From Aplysia californica (taxonomy: Eukaryota > Mollusca > Gastropoda > Aplysiida > Aplysiidae), in contig NW_004797517.1 of assembly GCF_000002075.1 (NCBI RefSeq), positions 22,761 through 86,760 of the forward strand: 64,000 nt of DNA, written 5' to 3'. The notes beneath the pieces were generated by a model. That model did no database searches. It worked only from the letters and a program-made list of their open reading frames with translations, and was not told the origin of the DNA. A program made the translations under genes and the position numbers. How positions within the stretch are numbered: the stretch's first letter is position 1; each line of letters starts with the position of its first letter. Shown piece by piece: positions 11,901 through 26,900 of this stretch.

Positions 11901-14900
11901 TCTGCCCTCACCTCCTTGCGCCCTCCTCTGGGCTCCTGACTTTCTGCAGCCTTTCTACTGCTACTCCTAGGCTCCTTACTGCTGTCTTTCAGCCACACCC
12001 CTGATCTTCTGGTAGGAAAGATCTACACCTAGCCTTCAAGGACAAGGGCGAAAAATCTCGGAGGGCCCGTGTGCAAGTTGTGCACGTTAAAGATCCCCTT
12101 TGTGGTTTATAATCGCCACCCGGGCAATATTCAAAATTTTCTACCAACTGAAAAAGTTTGTCCTGCGCGCTTATAATATGACCTTATGCAGTGCGAGCGG
12201 ACTTTACCTCCCCCCCCCCCCCCCCCCCCCCCCCCCGTACCAAATAAATATCAAAAGTTACATTTAATTTTTTTTTCAAAATTTTGAGTAATTAAAGTTA
12301 AAAACTTCAAAATATATTTTATTAATGTTTCATGCCTTTTTGAATATCAAGTTTCATTGATATGTGGTGAATAAGCCCACGATGATTTTTTAAAATAGAT
12401 GTCAAAACTGCCGGCATTCTTCGAATGGTGAGCCAAATAGTGTCTGGCAACGAGTGAGTTTTCATTGAAGATTGCAAACAAAACTAAGCTTACAGTAATA
12501 GGTTGTGGCTCTCGAACTGATGTTAAAACATCAGATGAAAGTAAAAGACCTGATGCTGGCTATATATGAATTTTTGAGAATCACATCGATGTATTTCTAC
12601 ATGTTTGGGAATGTCATATTTCATTTCAAATGTTGACAACATTCTAATAATTTGTGTTAAAGCAGTTGCATTAAAGCAATGACTTTTTATTATGAACACC
12701 CCTGGTAACTGCTTTCAGGATATTGGAGCTGGAAAAGGGAAATATTATGCTGTCAACTTTCCTCTCCGTGATGGAATTGATGATGAGTCGTATGAAAGTA
12801 TTTTCAAGCCGGTATGTATTCATTGTGAAATTTCTTTTTTTTAAGGTAAGATAAATCTTTGTTGTTCGGGTGTTGCCATATTTGTTTTTGGTATTTCACC
12901 ACACACACGCCCACACATGCACGCATGTGCACTCCCATACACACATACTCTCACACATCCTTCCTTCCACATACTCTCTTCCACAAACATCTACACATAC
13001 GGTTGGGCACAGGTGACATGAACATGCAAATCTCAAAAACACAGATTACTTGTAGAAACCATTCCGGAACTAAATTGCTATATTTACTTTGTATTATCAA
13101 CACTTTTCTCAAACACCTATATTTATATGTTGAACAGCTGGTCTTAACTAACTAGATCAAGTCTTTCCTCTTATTCAAATTGCCCTGTGCACATGATGGA
13201 AAACAACACCCATAGTTATAGAAAATGGTAAGTTACATGGGTACATCAGGTTTTCCCTTGTAGAATTTGGTATAGTCAGTTCAGGGGAAATTTCAAATTG
13301 CTTGGATATTTTCAAAAATAGGCTTTAAAAAAAGGTCCTGCCCTCCAGATAATGGTGCTTTTTGAATTGTGTAAATATTGAGTCTTTCAAAAGTTACAAA
13401 CATTTTTGCGATTCACCTTGATTTGGCCCATTTTTGCCCTGATTTTTGTGCCCAAATTAGGTATTAGGACGTATTATACATCAAAATGTTATTATTTCGA
13501 TAACCGTCCTACAGATTTCAGTGCTTCCAATCTTTCGTATTTTTTGGGGGAAATCCATACTTTCTGACAGTTCCGTACTTGGTCCCCCATCATTATCAAG
13601 TCCATCCTTTAAAAAGTGCGACAGCATGGGGCTACAGAAATTCTGTAGCGAAGGATCCGTACTCACGTTCTGTAGCAAAGGATCCGTACTGACGTTCGTA
13701 TCGTCTTGTATATGGTCTGGATATTTATGGTGATTCTCTCAGCAATCAGTTAATGTTGTAGAAAGCTGCCAGATTGTGCATTTCCTGCTAGGCCCCTACG
13801 CATTCATTGCTGGTTGGTCGGCAATAGATTTTTTACCTGCAGATTGATCAAAATCTGGCTAGCCATGGTCGAAAACTTGTGTCATTTTCTTCCGTCCTTT
13901 CATTCACTTTTTGTTGCTGCTGCTGGAAAGTCTGCGAGTTCATCAAGTAAACTGACTTGCGATTCTAGACAGAAAATCACTATCAGAAAGAATCTTTTTG
14001 TGCAAATCTAGAGAAATCGTCAGTGCGATGATTCTTCGGAAATGTGATATGGGCTAAGATAAATGAAATGTGTGCTAAAACGACTAAAATCAAGAATAAT
14101 AAATAATTCGAAGTGGTGTTCCGAGGTTGTGACAGTCAACTTTCAAACATGGTCTAGCATCATTTTCTTCTCACTCCTGTTATCTTGAAAGTTTTTATTG
14201 GTGGTTACTGTATGCAAATACAGCTTATATATATTTTGTCTTTTAATATTGATTTAATATGGAATTTCCAGGTCATTACAAGAGTGATGGAGATGTACCA
14301 GCCAAGTGCCATTGTGTTGCAGTGTGGTGCTGATTCCCTTTCAGGAGATAGGCTCGGTTGTTTTAACCTTACTCTGAAAGGTAAATTAATTTCTCTGAAA
14401 ATTTGTCTTAGCAGTAACCAATGGTCAAAATTCATGACGTTTGAAGTACAAAAGTACAATTTCAGACATTAATACTTTGTAAGCTTCCTTGGTCCATAGC
14501 TGTTTGCGGCGGGCCATGCAGGCAATTTCCTCAGTAGCAGGTCCAGGGTTCTCATCCAGGAAGCCCTCCCAAGGAGCGGTAACTGTGATGACGGACAAGA
14601 CATCGTAGCCACATACCATCGAGCACTACTGTCTTTGAACTGCACTTAATAGTAATAATTAATAATAAATAGCTCATGTCCCCGCTCGACAGCAAGCCTT
14701 ATGCGCTTTATACTATATTATTTTAATACAAGTACAAGGTACCAGCATTTACAGGAGTTGAAATCAGTAATTCCGGCTGAGACCTGGCCGTTTATCCCAC
14801 CTTACAGTATTGATTTGTAAACATAATTGGTATACTGATTTGTCTACCAGCAAACAACGCTTTTAATGTAATAATGAATCACAGTGCATGATGGCTTAGT

Positions 14901-17900
14901 TCATTTTACAAGCATAAAAAAGGGATCGCAAAATAGATCCAGCCAATCATCTCATTATTAATCATCTTTTCACTAGATGATTCATGTCAACCAATAGATA
15001 ATACTTTTACCTTCTTTTTGTATCAGATTTGAAGTGTACATTTAGATTTTAAAAGATTGGAAGTTTTCTTTCTCTCTCCTTTAAAATTTTGCTTTTAGGG
15101 CTTGTGACATTTTAACATCTGGCTGACTATTTGCTTAGAATGTATTTGATTGTCTACAGGCCATGGGAAGTGTGTTGAATTCATCAAGAAATGGAACCTT
15201 CCGGTGCTGCTGTTGGGTGGAGGTGGCTATACTATTCGCAATGTTGCTCGCTGTTGGACCTACGAGACTTCCATAGCTCTGAATTGTGATGTTGCAAATG
15301 GTGAGATAGTTCTCTTTTATTTGTTTATTCTGTCAACATTTTTGCAGTTGGAAGTCAAAATGAGCTGAATATATTTTTCTTATATATGGCACGTATTGAA
15401 CCAATTTTTATTTAGGAACATTTTATGATAAAGCCATTTATGCTGGGAAGACATTTGAAGATCACCCAGACCATTGTCAGAGCATATCGTAGAAATTCTT
15501 CGTTGTAACTGCAGATATGAACATAATTATATAGCAGTGACAATGAAAAATTAAATTTTTTATCCAAATTTCTTCGAAACAAGCGTAACCGTATCCGTAC
15601 GTCGTGTTTTACTATCGTATCAATGTATTCTGATTGGTCACTCGAAATACATCTTTGAGAGAAGATTTTGATATGTGTAAGGGTGACAGTGTACGTAATG
15701 TTTAATTAGATCTGAGATGCGCAAAAGCATGAATGCTGTAAAACTTTATATAGACCTTCTTAAAGATTACTCTAAGGTATCGAATAAGCCCCCCTTCCCC
15801 CGCGCACACATTTATCAATTTTCAGGGGCTTTTGCAACACCCCCCCCCCCGTTTATTATTTTCCAGATTGCCATGGTTGACGATCATGTGAAACTTAATA
15901 TCTAGAATCTAGATCTAGGCTTTTCTCGCATATCAGTGCTTCCTATCTTCCGTATTTTTACGGAATTCTGACAGTTCTGTACTTGTCCCCCCCACCCATC
16001 ATTATCAACTCCATCCTTAAAAAAGTGCGATAGCGCAGGGCTACCGAAATTCCAGGGTAAAGGATCCGTACTCAACATCGTATCGTCTTGTTGCGGATAT
16101 TTATGGTAATTCTGTTGGCGATAGGTTAATGTTTTAAAAACCTGCCAGACCCGGGAGTGAGAAAATCTGAACTGCCCCGCGAATATTTGAAAACCAAATA
16201 GACGCGTTATTAGACACCTTTATTCCTACCCCACTTTTATTTAATTACCATAGAGTAGTAAAGTAATCAACTGCGCTTGAAGAACTTGTAACATACTTTT
16301 TCAACTAATCACAAGAGAAAGGTCTGATGTCATCCATGTATTTACGGAGCTGTAATAGATGACAGGCAGTCGACATGGGTCGCTTGAAATTGGAAAACCA
16401 TGTGGCTGAGAGCTTGTCCCTATGACTAGATCTATTACGGACAGTTTCCTTGTATCTGGTCAGGACATTTTATAGTGCATATCAGTACGGTGAATCCGTT
16501 CCCCCTCCAAGTCCACTCAACACCTTTGTATTCACAATTCATAACCGCAGTCGGAGAATTCTTCAAAAAACAGTCACTGTCCTCACATAATCGGCCAAAA
16601 GGACCCATCACCCCCAAGGGCGGTCACTACAATATCAAGGAAATGAGATAATTGCGTCCCTTCTGTCCTTTGCACAGGTTCATGTAAACGCACACTCCGC
16701 ATAAACACAATCTTAGAGGCCTTCCCGAGCATCGTGCGTTTAGGTGGAAACTAATGTTTGCCTGAAAATTTGTTGAATTGCACAACATTGCTTGAACTGC
16801 TACCAACAGGGGGAACGGGCTTGCTAAGTGTTATAAAACTTCATAAGTTTCATCTTTGATTAAAAGACTACTTTGGTCTAATTTTGAACATGCTGGGCAG
16901 AAATCAGCTCAGGGTAGAATTGGGTCAGGCTGGCTAAATCAGCATCCTCGAGTAATAAACAGTTTGCTGTTACTACTTGCAAACGAACGGACAGGTAACA
17001 GACCATCCACTTGTGAAGATTCGTTCGCAACTCGCTTCACATCAGACACAAACGGTTTATTTGGCACTGTATAAAGAGCTTTTTATGGAACTCAATTTTT
17101 TGCAGCTTGCGTCATTTATTAGAAAGTAGAAATTGATCATTATATTTGACTATGGTTGAGTTAGATTTGAAATAAACCGTCAGAAGTTCAGGGCTCATTG
17201 AGAGAAAAAATGACTTCTATCCAGATTACATGTTTTTGTTGTTTTTTTTTCTGCTCCTCAGAACTGCCATACAATGATTATTTTGAATATTATGGACCAG
17301 ACTTCAAGCTTCACATAAGCCCGTCAAATATGGCGAACCAGAACACTCCAGAATACATGGACAAAATCAAGTATGTTTTTGAGTTTTGGTGATTTTAAAT
17401 TCATTTTGTCCTTGAAACAAAAAATTTGTTAATTTTAGTAGATTTCAATTCGAGCAGAAACTAGAAAAATTCTCATACTTCTTTCTAAAGATGAGGATAA
17501 TGGAAAAATAAAATGAACTTCTGCAAGTATAAGTGCAAGAGGTTTTTTGTTGTTGTTGTTGTGGTTTCCCTTCCCATTTCACTTTTTTTGTTGTTGTATC
17601 TTTCATTTTGAGGTGGCTGAGCATTTTGTCTCGAAACTTCACATATATGAGCCTTTCCTAAAACCTCGGTACAGAAAGGGGGACACGAGGCATACAAATT
17701 CATAATGAGGCAACAGCGTCAAAATAATGGAGTTTCACAAGCTTTTATTATGTATTTTCAGAAAACAATACTGTCCGGGAAACTGACACCTCCATTAACA
17801 AAATTTCAAACACAATTCTTTAATGTTTGTCAATCTTATGGACATAACTCTCACAACATAAGTGTCACATCTCACATGAGAATAATGGCAGTTGTCTTTA

Positions 17901-20900
17901 AATTCAGCCAAATTCAGTGCGCCTTTCAGGTACAAACGTGGTATTTGAACTCATAATTCCTTTTTCAAGATTACTACATTCGCTAAGTAGATTCTTATGT
18001 CGTGAGAGTTATACCCATAAGACAGAATAATATTATAACATTTTTCCAGCTCTGATTTCTCATGAGCTCAACTTATATCACCTATATTAAGGAAAACACC
18101 TCAAATGGGGTATATGGGTAAAAAAAAAAGAGGGCTATTTCTCCCCACCCCCCCAAAAAAAACAACATAAAAAGAAGTCTTAAATATGATCTTATGGACA
18201 TAACTCACGACAAAAAAAAAACAACCAACGTACTATTTTATCAACACCAAACTAAATAGTATCAATGGGACAAGTCACATCGTTCTCCCTTTATTGATTA
18301 TCTGTGCACTTTCTCTTCCTGCAGTAAGTCTAGTACTGTTTGTATCCTCCACTTGCATTTTTAATGGACTTCTCTGATCACAACAGAAAGTTCTGCATGA
18401 TCAAAGAAGGCAACATAGATAAAACTGAATCAAAATTTTCTTTTAAATAAGCATGAATTCCACAATTTTTATTTATGTAGATCTTATGTAGGCCTACGGT
18501 AATTAACATGAAAATTACTGTGAAGAACTATTTCTCAGTCTAGATATTTAACACCTGGGTTTTATAAACAAATGGAAAATAAAGGTAAATTTTCTGTAAA
18601 TCTGGATCTTACGATGAATGCAGCAAGACATGATCTCTCACTACTTTACCAAGTGTGGGATCTAACACTTAAAACAAGAACACCGGAGAAGGTGTACAAC
18701 TCATAAAGACCATGTCGTGAAAAACCAAAATGTCTCTCCCAATTCAAAGTCATTAGGCCAGCAAGTCACATTTTTGGCAAAGAAAAAAAATAAGTGCATG
18801 GCTATTTTTGTCATCCAACAATCACAAAAGTTAGACAAATCATGATTAAAGCATGTAAATTACATAAAATGTGAACCGCAAAATATCTTATGGAAATAAC
18901 CTCTTGTAAATCATTCACGACAAGACATACTGCGGGATAAGTTGAAGTCACATGCCTGTGATACTGCATCAATCCATAGGATGGTGTATAAACTTCCGGT
19001 GCAACCCAAAAGTGACCGCAAATCGTCACTGTGCTTCCGAAAATCGGTGCATCTTACTGAAATAACTTTCTCATGACAAACAATGCGGGCCATTATAAGG
19101 TATCATTTCCCTTGCTTTTTTGCATGAAAATACGACTTCTACCTGCTGGAATGCCTTTGCCAATACCAGAGCTTAGCCAAAGCAATGGAAATTCTTATTC
19201 CAATCCTTTTATGCGTGAAAAAGATGGTTGAACGTGTAAGAGTATTTTCATGACAAGGTCAAAAGTTAAGACTGGGGAGTCAAAATTCAGTCGCATCCTA
19301 CTCAGCTTACAGTTTATATAAATGGACAAATTAACCTTGACTTTCCGTTTTCCATCACAAATCAACACTTTTTATCTACTTGTTCTTCATTTTTTTCTTA
19401 CAATGAGAAACAAAACACTCTATAAAAAGTGTCCCCTTTTAGTTGCATAAAATACTGCTAAAAATAGAAATATTTTCTTCATTACAAAAAAAAAAAAAAC
19501 TACTTTCCCCATCTATCTAAATGTTCTCCCAGTTTATCAATGGTATTCACTGGATGTATTGACACCAAATATAATTTGATTTCCATTCTCTTTCTCCCTG
19601 AATACATCTACAAAGAGAACAGTACTTCCGAAAGACGAACTTTTAGGAAAGACTCATATATGTCATGTATGTGTGCATAGCGATACACATTTTTCAAAGA
19701 TATAATCTTACAGAGCTTCGTCAGTCTTTGAATGGGAAAATTGCTTTTCATTCCAGGTGGTGATGTGAATACTACATACATGTATATAATTGGACAGCCT
19801 ACAACACTCTTAAGTTTGACACCCTCTTTGCATTGAGCCCTTGTGGTTGCTCAGTTCCATGTTGCTCTTAGAAAAACATTAGACTAAACACTTTTCCATC
19901 ATATTTTGGGGAAAATCCAAAGAAACTGAGTGGTAAACATCGCCAATCGGCGAGATGAGGTGGCAAAGTGTTAAGAAGTGGCATAGGCAGGAGTAAGGCA
20001 AATGTTAGGTTCACAAGGTGCTAGAAAATGTCATCCCTTTTGTGTTGTGAGTGACAGCCTTGGCCATCGAGAGGGTTTTTAAAAAAAATTGTTGTTTATT
20101 AATGGATTATTGTTTGAAATGGTGTGTGTGTGGCATAGTGTGTTGAAATGCACATTCAGGATTGCAGGCTTGTGGTGTATTATGTATTTCCAATGGTTTC
20201 TTTCATTTTTACAAGCAGTAACACCTCCCACCCCCACCCACCCTCCAAAGAGCTCGCCAAGTCTTCTTTTTCATCAAGAATTTGTTTACGTTACATTTAT
20301 ACTTGACTACAACCCCTGTACTTGACACCCCAAGATATACTATCCAAGGCCATATTACCAATTTATTAGCCAAATGACTATTTTATTGGTTGATTACTGA
20401 AAGTGATATGTACTGGTAGATGGGCAGCCTGGTAAAATGCAAGTTCTGTTATTTATTTTTGCTGGCAACCCACCCAATTCACGGCGCTCATGGTGGCTTT
20501 GATTTTTTAAGTACATGGTCATATTTCCATTCACAGAACCCGCCTGTTTGATAATTTGCGAATGCTTCCGCATGCTCCTGGCGTTCAAATGCAAGGTATG
20601 AATAAAAAGTTATTTTCATTTTCATTTTTTTTTCCTGGTCTGAAATAAATAGAGTAAAATTTGATTTGTACTCAATCATTTATTTTTGTTCCGAATTTTC
20701 TGGACACTAAAATTGAATGGAATATTTTTGACATTTGCTTCCAGTTTATTTGTTTATCTGTTTTCTAAATTCCTTGGCTATCTTGTATTTTCACACTTTG
20801 TTCATGTTTTTTTTTTCTTCTGCTTTTTAAAGCCATCCCTGAAGATGCATTGCATGATGAAAGTGATGAGGACGACAAGGTCAACCCTGATCAAAGAATT

Positions 20901-23900
20901 TCGAGTGAGTATGAAAACATTTGTGTTTTCAAATTATGATTTATGTAGCAATTCCAATCGCCAGCTGGGCTTTGGGCCAGAAATGGGGCTCCGCATAATT
21001 ATTGGGCCGGTCGGGATTAGAGGTAGCTCTTTTCTAAGTGTAATTCGGGAAAACTCGTGGACAAAGTTTTTCAACCAATGAGAGAAACAGCCAATTTTTA
21101 TGTTTTAAAACAATTCTAAGCACAGCGGGTTTTTGTTCCCAAATTTTAAGGGACTTCTATTTAGAAAAATACTACCAAAAGGTGGGCGTTTCTAGGTGTG
21201 TTTTGGGGGAATATTGTTGAAAAAAATTGGAGAAGTATGTTAGGAATGAAACATGGCATCTTCATGTGATTTTAAGGGCAGAATCTTGTATCACTTTTTC
21301 AGTGTCTCATTACTTTGAAGCTTTAAAACTAATATTCAGGGGGCTCTCGTGGCCTAGAATAGATAGTCCGTTGCGAGAGAAAAATGAGCGAAGCCATGTT
21401 TACCCTGCAGGTCACTTAGTTAAATCCAAGCTTACTCTTTTATTCATCTGTTGAATCCGAGTTCATTTGATTAATTTTTTATGAATAAATGAAATGGGTA
21501 GTCCAACTCCCTTCGTAGAATCGAAGTTCTACTTTACGTTAATTTGTCAAAAACGTTTTTTTAAGTTTAGTTTTAATAGAGGTTTTACGGTGCTCGCAAA
21601 TGCATGAGGTCATAGGGGTGGATGTCAACAGAGAAGTCCTTACAGGGAATCAGGTTATCCCTGCTCACCCCTCTTGCTTCAACAGCACAAAGTCTGCTTC
21701 GACTATCAAGGCACCCCGGAAATAGCAGACAAAAGAAATAAAGGCAAATGACAATAGTAAGGATTAAGAAAGAAAAAGCAGCAGTTCCTTGTTGTAGTTC
21801 AGGCACAGTTATGAGCATGACATTGATGAATCAGCCCATTTCAAAATCGTTTGGTGGAGATCTAGTTTAATTTTTGCTAAAAACATCAGACCCCTTTAAT
21901 GCTTTGCATAATTGTTTTACGTTTTTTTGGCAACTGTATGTCTATAATAGTATAGTACCCATTACAGTTTCATGATGGCTTGTATGTGCCCACATTATAT
22001 TGATAGTTCAGTTTTGGTGATTTTCCAATATATTGTTACATTAGTTTTTCTTAATTGCCTCCGTTTATGCCTTGCACAGGCGGTGTCACTTAGTTGGCGG
22101 TCTGTAACAGCTGTGTTGTATCTTTGATTTCTTTCTGGGTGTATCTTTACGTCTTTTTAAATTTCTAAATTTGATTGTTTTCTTGGGGGGTTTTTTCATC
22201 GTTGAACATTTTGTTTTCGCGCATCCATTTTTTCACTTTTTCTGCATTCTCACCTGTAATTCAAGAAGGGTTTTTATTATGTTCTGTTGGTTTTTGTGTA
22301 GGTTATGTGACCTTTATTGACCTATATGACTTATTATCTCTTGCCAGTTCGACAGAGTGATAAGAGAATTGCATGTGAAGAAGAGTTCTCTGACAGTGAA
22401 GACGAAGATGGGGGTGGCCGAAAAGACAAGAGGGACCACAAGAAAAAGCGACAGAAAACAGAGGCAGATGACAAAAAAGATGGGGAGAAAGGTAATTGTT
22501 GAAACTTTTAAAGATTCTTTCTTATTTCTACAAAAGCCTGTACTGTTCATATGTTTTTTAACTTTCTTGTTCTCAACAACACCTGCTGTAATTTTTAGCT
22601 ATAATAATAATAGTAGATAGCATTTGTATAGCGCAAACCCCTGCTCAACAGCAAGCTCTGTGCGCTTCACAGTCTATACCAGCTATCATGTAGCATTTTT
22701 GCTTCAGTTTTTTGCTTAGGTGAGTCTTTCATCTTTTTTAGAGATCAGGGAAGACTGAATGTCCTTCTTGTAGATTTTTAATTGTGATAGAGATATATGT
22801 CTCACCAATATACATTTTATTGTTCATGACACTGGTGCTGCCTGTAAGTGAAACAGACCTTTTCATGCAAAATCGCCCGCCCAATAGTGATAATATATTG
22901 CGAGAAGTAATAATGTTCTTTATTTGGTATTATTCAGGCATGCCACTTATCCCGATTTAATCCACACTCCAAACACCACCAACAAAAAACTATTCCCTAT
23001 ATTAAAAAAATATATATCTTTTCTTCATTCTGTGAAAATTTCATGAAGATTGGAGTAGACCTGCATGTTTGCCGACAATCGTCTGAAATCCGACAATCTC
23101 GACCCGACCCGCGAACCGGCCGATGCTATCGCAAGGCCCACCTGTATCAGTCAGTGTGCGTAGTGCGAGACCTGGCCGACTGCCAGCGACCCCTTTTTCT
23201 CCCGTCGGCTTCGTCGGCACTTTCGTTTTCGTGCCGACCGCCAACGCGCGCACCGCCGACTGCCGGCTTCGGCGTTTCCGACATAATTGTCGGAACCTAA
23301 AAGTAGAAATGCGAATACGAAAAAGGACGACAACCTAAATTATCTACTTTAAGTTTTGTGCTCGAGCGGCCATTTTGAATTTCGTTTGTTGACTAATTCA
23401 ATTGTTCAGATCGTGTGGATGAACATTCAAGTCCGACTCTCTTGTTCTAATAGAATCTAGATCTAGATTTATGTAGATCATTATAGACCTCAATGGAGGA
23501 TTCATATTCCAATTCTATTGTGTCAAACCCTATCATAGGTTGAGCTGTAATATTAATATGGTAAAAATAAGCATTTCATCAGGTGCGTGAATTATTTATT
23601 TTTTAGATCTAGAATCTAGACTCAGCTGAGTCCCTCTGTTCGGAATTGGATGCGGATTTCTAGTTCAAGGCCTATTCCTATTCACTTGTTTTACAAGATC
23701 TAGATCTAGATCTAAATTTAGATTACTAGATCTAGATCTAGATCTATATGGAGGATTCATATAAATATTCCAATTCTATTGAGTTATTGTATCAAACCCT
23801 ATTATAGCAATGTAGATGTAAGCCATATAGATCTAGATCTAGATCTATATGCTCCTTGTTTGTTTTGGAGTGTGGTTTTTTAATTTTAATGTTTGTTTCA

Positions 23901-26900
23901 TTTAGAACTTGTTTTGGCCTTTTTACATGAGGCCCGTTGCAGATTCTTTTTGGAGGTAGGGTTAGGGTTAGGTCTCTTCTTTATTATGTTTGTTGGGGTG
24001 GTCGCTCGTTACTTGGATGTCCTTCCTTATGACACCCACAAAGGCTTTTGGGGGGGGGGGTGCAAAATTTTCAGACAATCTGGTTGAGGCTCACATGCAG
24101 GTCTAATTGGATGAAAAATGAAAATGGTGGATTTATTTAACCCTATCCGTACGACGTGTTTTACTATCGTATCCATACGACGTTTGGCACTCTGTGTCAC
24201 CACTTTCCAAAGAGGAAATTACTCGTCAATCCGATCCGTACACTTTGCATAGCGGTCTGTCAAAATGATTCTTTGAGAAATACTGAAAGTTGCAAAGAGA
24301 TCTTCGTACTAGAAGTATTGTAAAATGTGAAGAATACAATCCCGGGGGTATAAAAGGACCCTAAGGTGTACGGATAGGGTTAAAAAAGTATACAGAAAAA
24401 TCACGTTTCGAGAAAACGTGTGATAAAGAAAAATAAAAGTATGACTTTATGAGAAAATGGTGGTGACGAACATGCCCGGTATGGGAAGAAATAGGCTTTA
24501 TGGGGTTCTTATGCGATGAAATAGTTGTAAGAGAGGCTGAAGAAGCTAAAAAAATGCCTACAACTTAAAATCCATAGTTTTGAGCGGAATAGGGGCTTGG
24601 GATGTAGCAGCAGTTTAGCATTTTCAATTGCGACATACAAATGATTATTCGTAGTTCTGCTGTTACTTTCAAAACAAGCTTTGTCCGAGTTCTGGTTAGT
24701 CGGGCCAGTCATCAAGACCCTTCAGTAAAACTGTTTCAATTGTGCGTTCACATCACGTGAGTTCCGCGTGTGCCTGGGACTGTCTGTTGGTGGGGTCATC
24801 TGAAGTTCGTGCACACTGGATGAAGCATCTTTCGGGACTTTTTAGGGGGGGGGGGGGTAGACACTTGGGCTGTAAGTTCTTTATGTGATACTCCAGGATT
24901 TAATAAATAATAATAAAACACATACACGCACACACACCGGGGTTATATATGGATAATTTATAGGCACCCCAGGAAAATTTGTATTCAGTTGGCAGTCACC
25001 GTGGTGATTTGTCCTTGATCCCGTTGTTTTTTTTTCTGCCCATGAGATATTGATTTTTAATTTCTTAGAGTGGCAGGTCTGTATTATTGAATTTTAAGAT
25101 TGCCAGATTAAGATTTGATCATTTCCTGAGAAAATACTTCGGGTAAAAAAAAAAAGAGAAGATAGGAGATGAAAGCAATTTAGGAACACTGGCCTTGGAA
25201 TGTGTTTTATCTGAAAATGATTTTCTCTGGGGAGGCCCCAGCCATTGACATGGTATTAGACTCTGTACAAAATTTCCCCAAAACATCTTTTCCTTATTAT
25301 ATCTGACTGTCTTGCATCGCCTCACTCGCAAACTACATACCCATACACCCAAAAATAGGTTGCAACAAAAAATACACCCTTTGACTGAAACCAGGAAAAG
25401 TATTGTGTTCGCATGGCTACCAAGCTATGTGGGCATCTGAGGAAACAAGCAGGTCGATCTCCTGGTAAAGGATTCCCTGTCCCTTCAGTTAGGATCAACA
25501 AAGAATTCTCTCCCACAGACTGACTTTAAAAATCAAGTAAAAAAATCAGTCTGTGGGAGACACTGGGGGGAGCAAACAAAACACCTCACATCATGCCCAA
25601 ACTGGGCCCATGAAAACCTTTGGGCCACCACAGAAGAAACAAAATCATTTTAATTTTACTCTATTACGTATCGGACACACCTCCCTGACACATAAATACT
25701 GTTCTGTGTCGGTTGCGACACTGATTTCACCATTAGACACGTCTTAACCGAATGTCCAGACTTTGGAGAGACCTGAAGGAAGTATTTTAAATGCACAAAA
25801 TTAAAAGATCTGTGCTCTGCTGTTGATCCCAACAGAATTCTTGATTTTATACGGGTATTTTGTAAACTATAAGGAGCTTGATTTTCAAGGTCGAGAAGGT
25901 AAGAGATTTATCTTTCCCTCACTTTAGTACTAGGAAACACTTGTTACATGTACCACGGAACAATTTCAAATCCACGTTCTTTTCCTCTCTCTTCTTTTCC
26001 ATGCATCGCAAATTACCTTAAGCCGAAATCTGCTTAACACTTATAGTTCTGTTGTACTTGTGTTACCAGGGTTTTAATGTATATATTTGTTCGTCAATTT
26101 TTTCTCAGATAAGAAAGAAGAAAAAGAAGTAAAGAAAGAGGCACCCGAAGTAAAGGAGGAAGCCAAGACATCCCAAGAGAAGTGAGTGGTTAACATTTGA
26201 TATTATTGTGCAGTGTATGAAAAAGTGATGCTGAGGAAAAAGAGAAACATTTAAAGAATATTCTTTCAGCTTTTTCTATTCTGAGTGCAGAATGCAGTAA
26301 TAACAATTTGCAAATTATGATTTTGAAGTTCAGTCTGAAATATTAAATGAGACACTTGGTGACATTCCCAAATCAAATTATTTCAATTTGTTTGTAAATA
26401 TTTTTTTGCAGAAAAACTAGAAAAGAGAAATGTATATCTAGCTGTGGTGTCTGCACTCAAGATAGGCTATTGAGATTGAAGTACTGATGCTGAATATGCT
26501 CTTGTGAACATATATTTGAAAGTTTTCATTCCATGCTTTACTGAGAGAGACAAGCAAATCTGAAGTTATCGTCATTTTCTCTCTATTAGGGATGACAAAG
26601 CAGCAGCACCCACAGAAAAGAAAGGTGAATTTTTGTTTATATGGCTTTGTTAGAACAACGTGTTCTTCTTCGGTCAAAGATATTCTCATTATGTCTGTCT
26701 TCTCTCCACTTTACCAATATATGTGTCTCAACGTAGTGAAAGCGGGTGCTTGTCAAAATAATGAACTCTCAAGAAATCTGCATTTTCTCACCTGTTTGGC
26801 AAATTTTAGAACCCCCCCCCCACACACACACACACGTTTATGTACATTTATATACAGTATTTTTATTTTGTAAATATATGCATTTATTTTCTTATTTTAT

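Noticed and set aside
11468-12004. A 178-residue single-exon gene
   Set aside because: It is a read-through of S3 element tail, intron end, HDAC1 exon 6 and the next intron; only 11548-11689 is coding.
23955-23972. Interstitial telomere repeat (GGTTAG)
   Set aside because: Only about three units of TTAGGG-like sequence; too short to mean more than chance.
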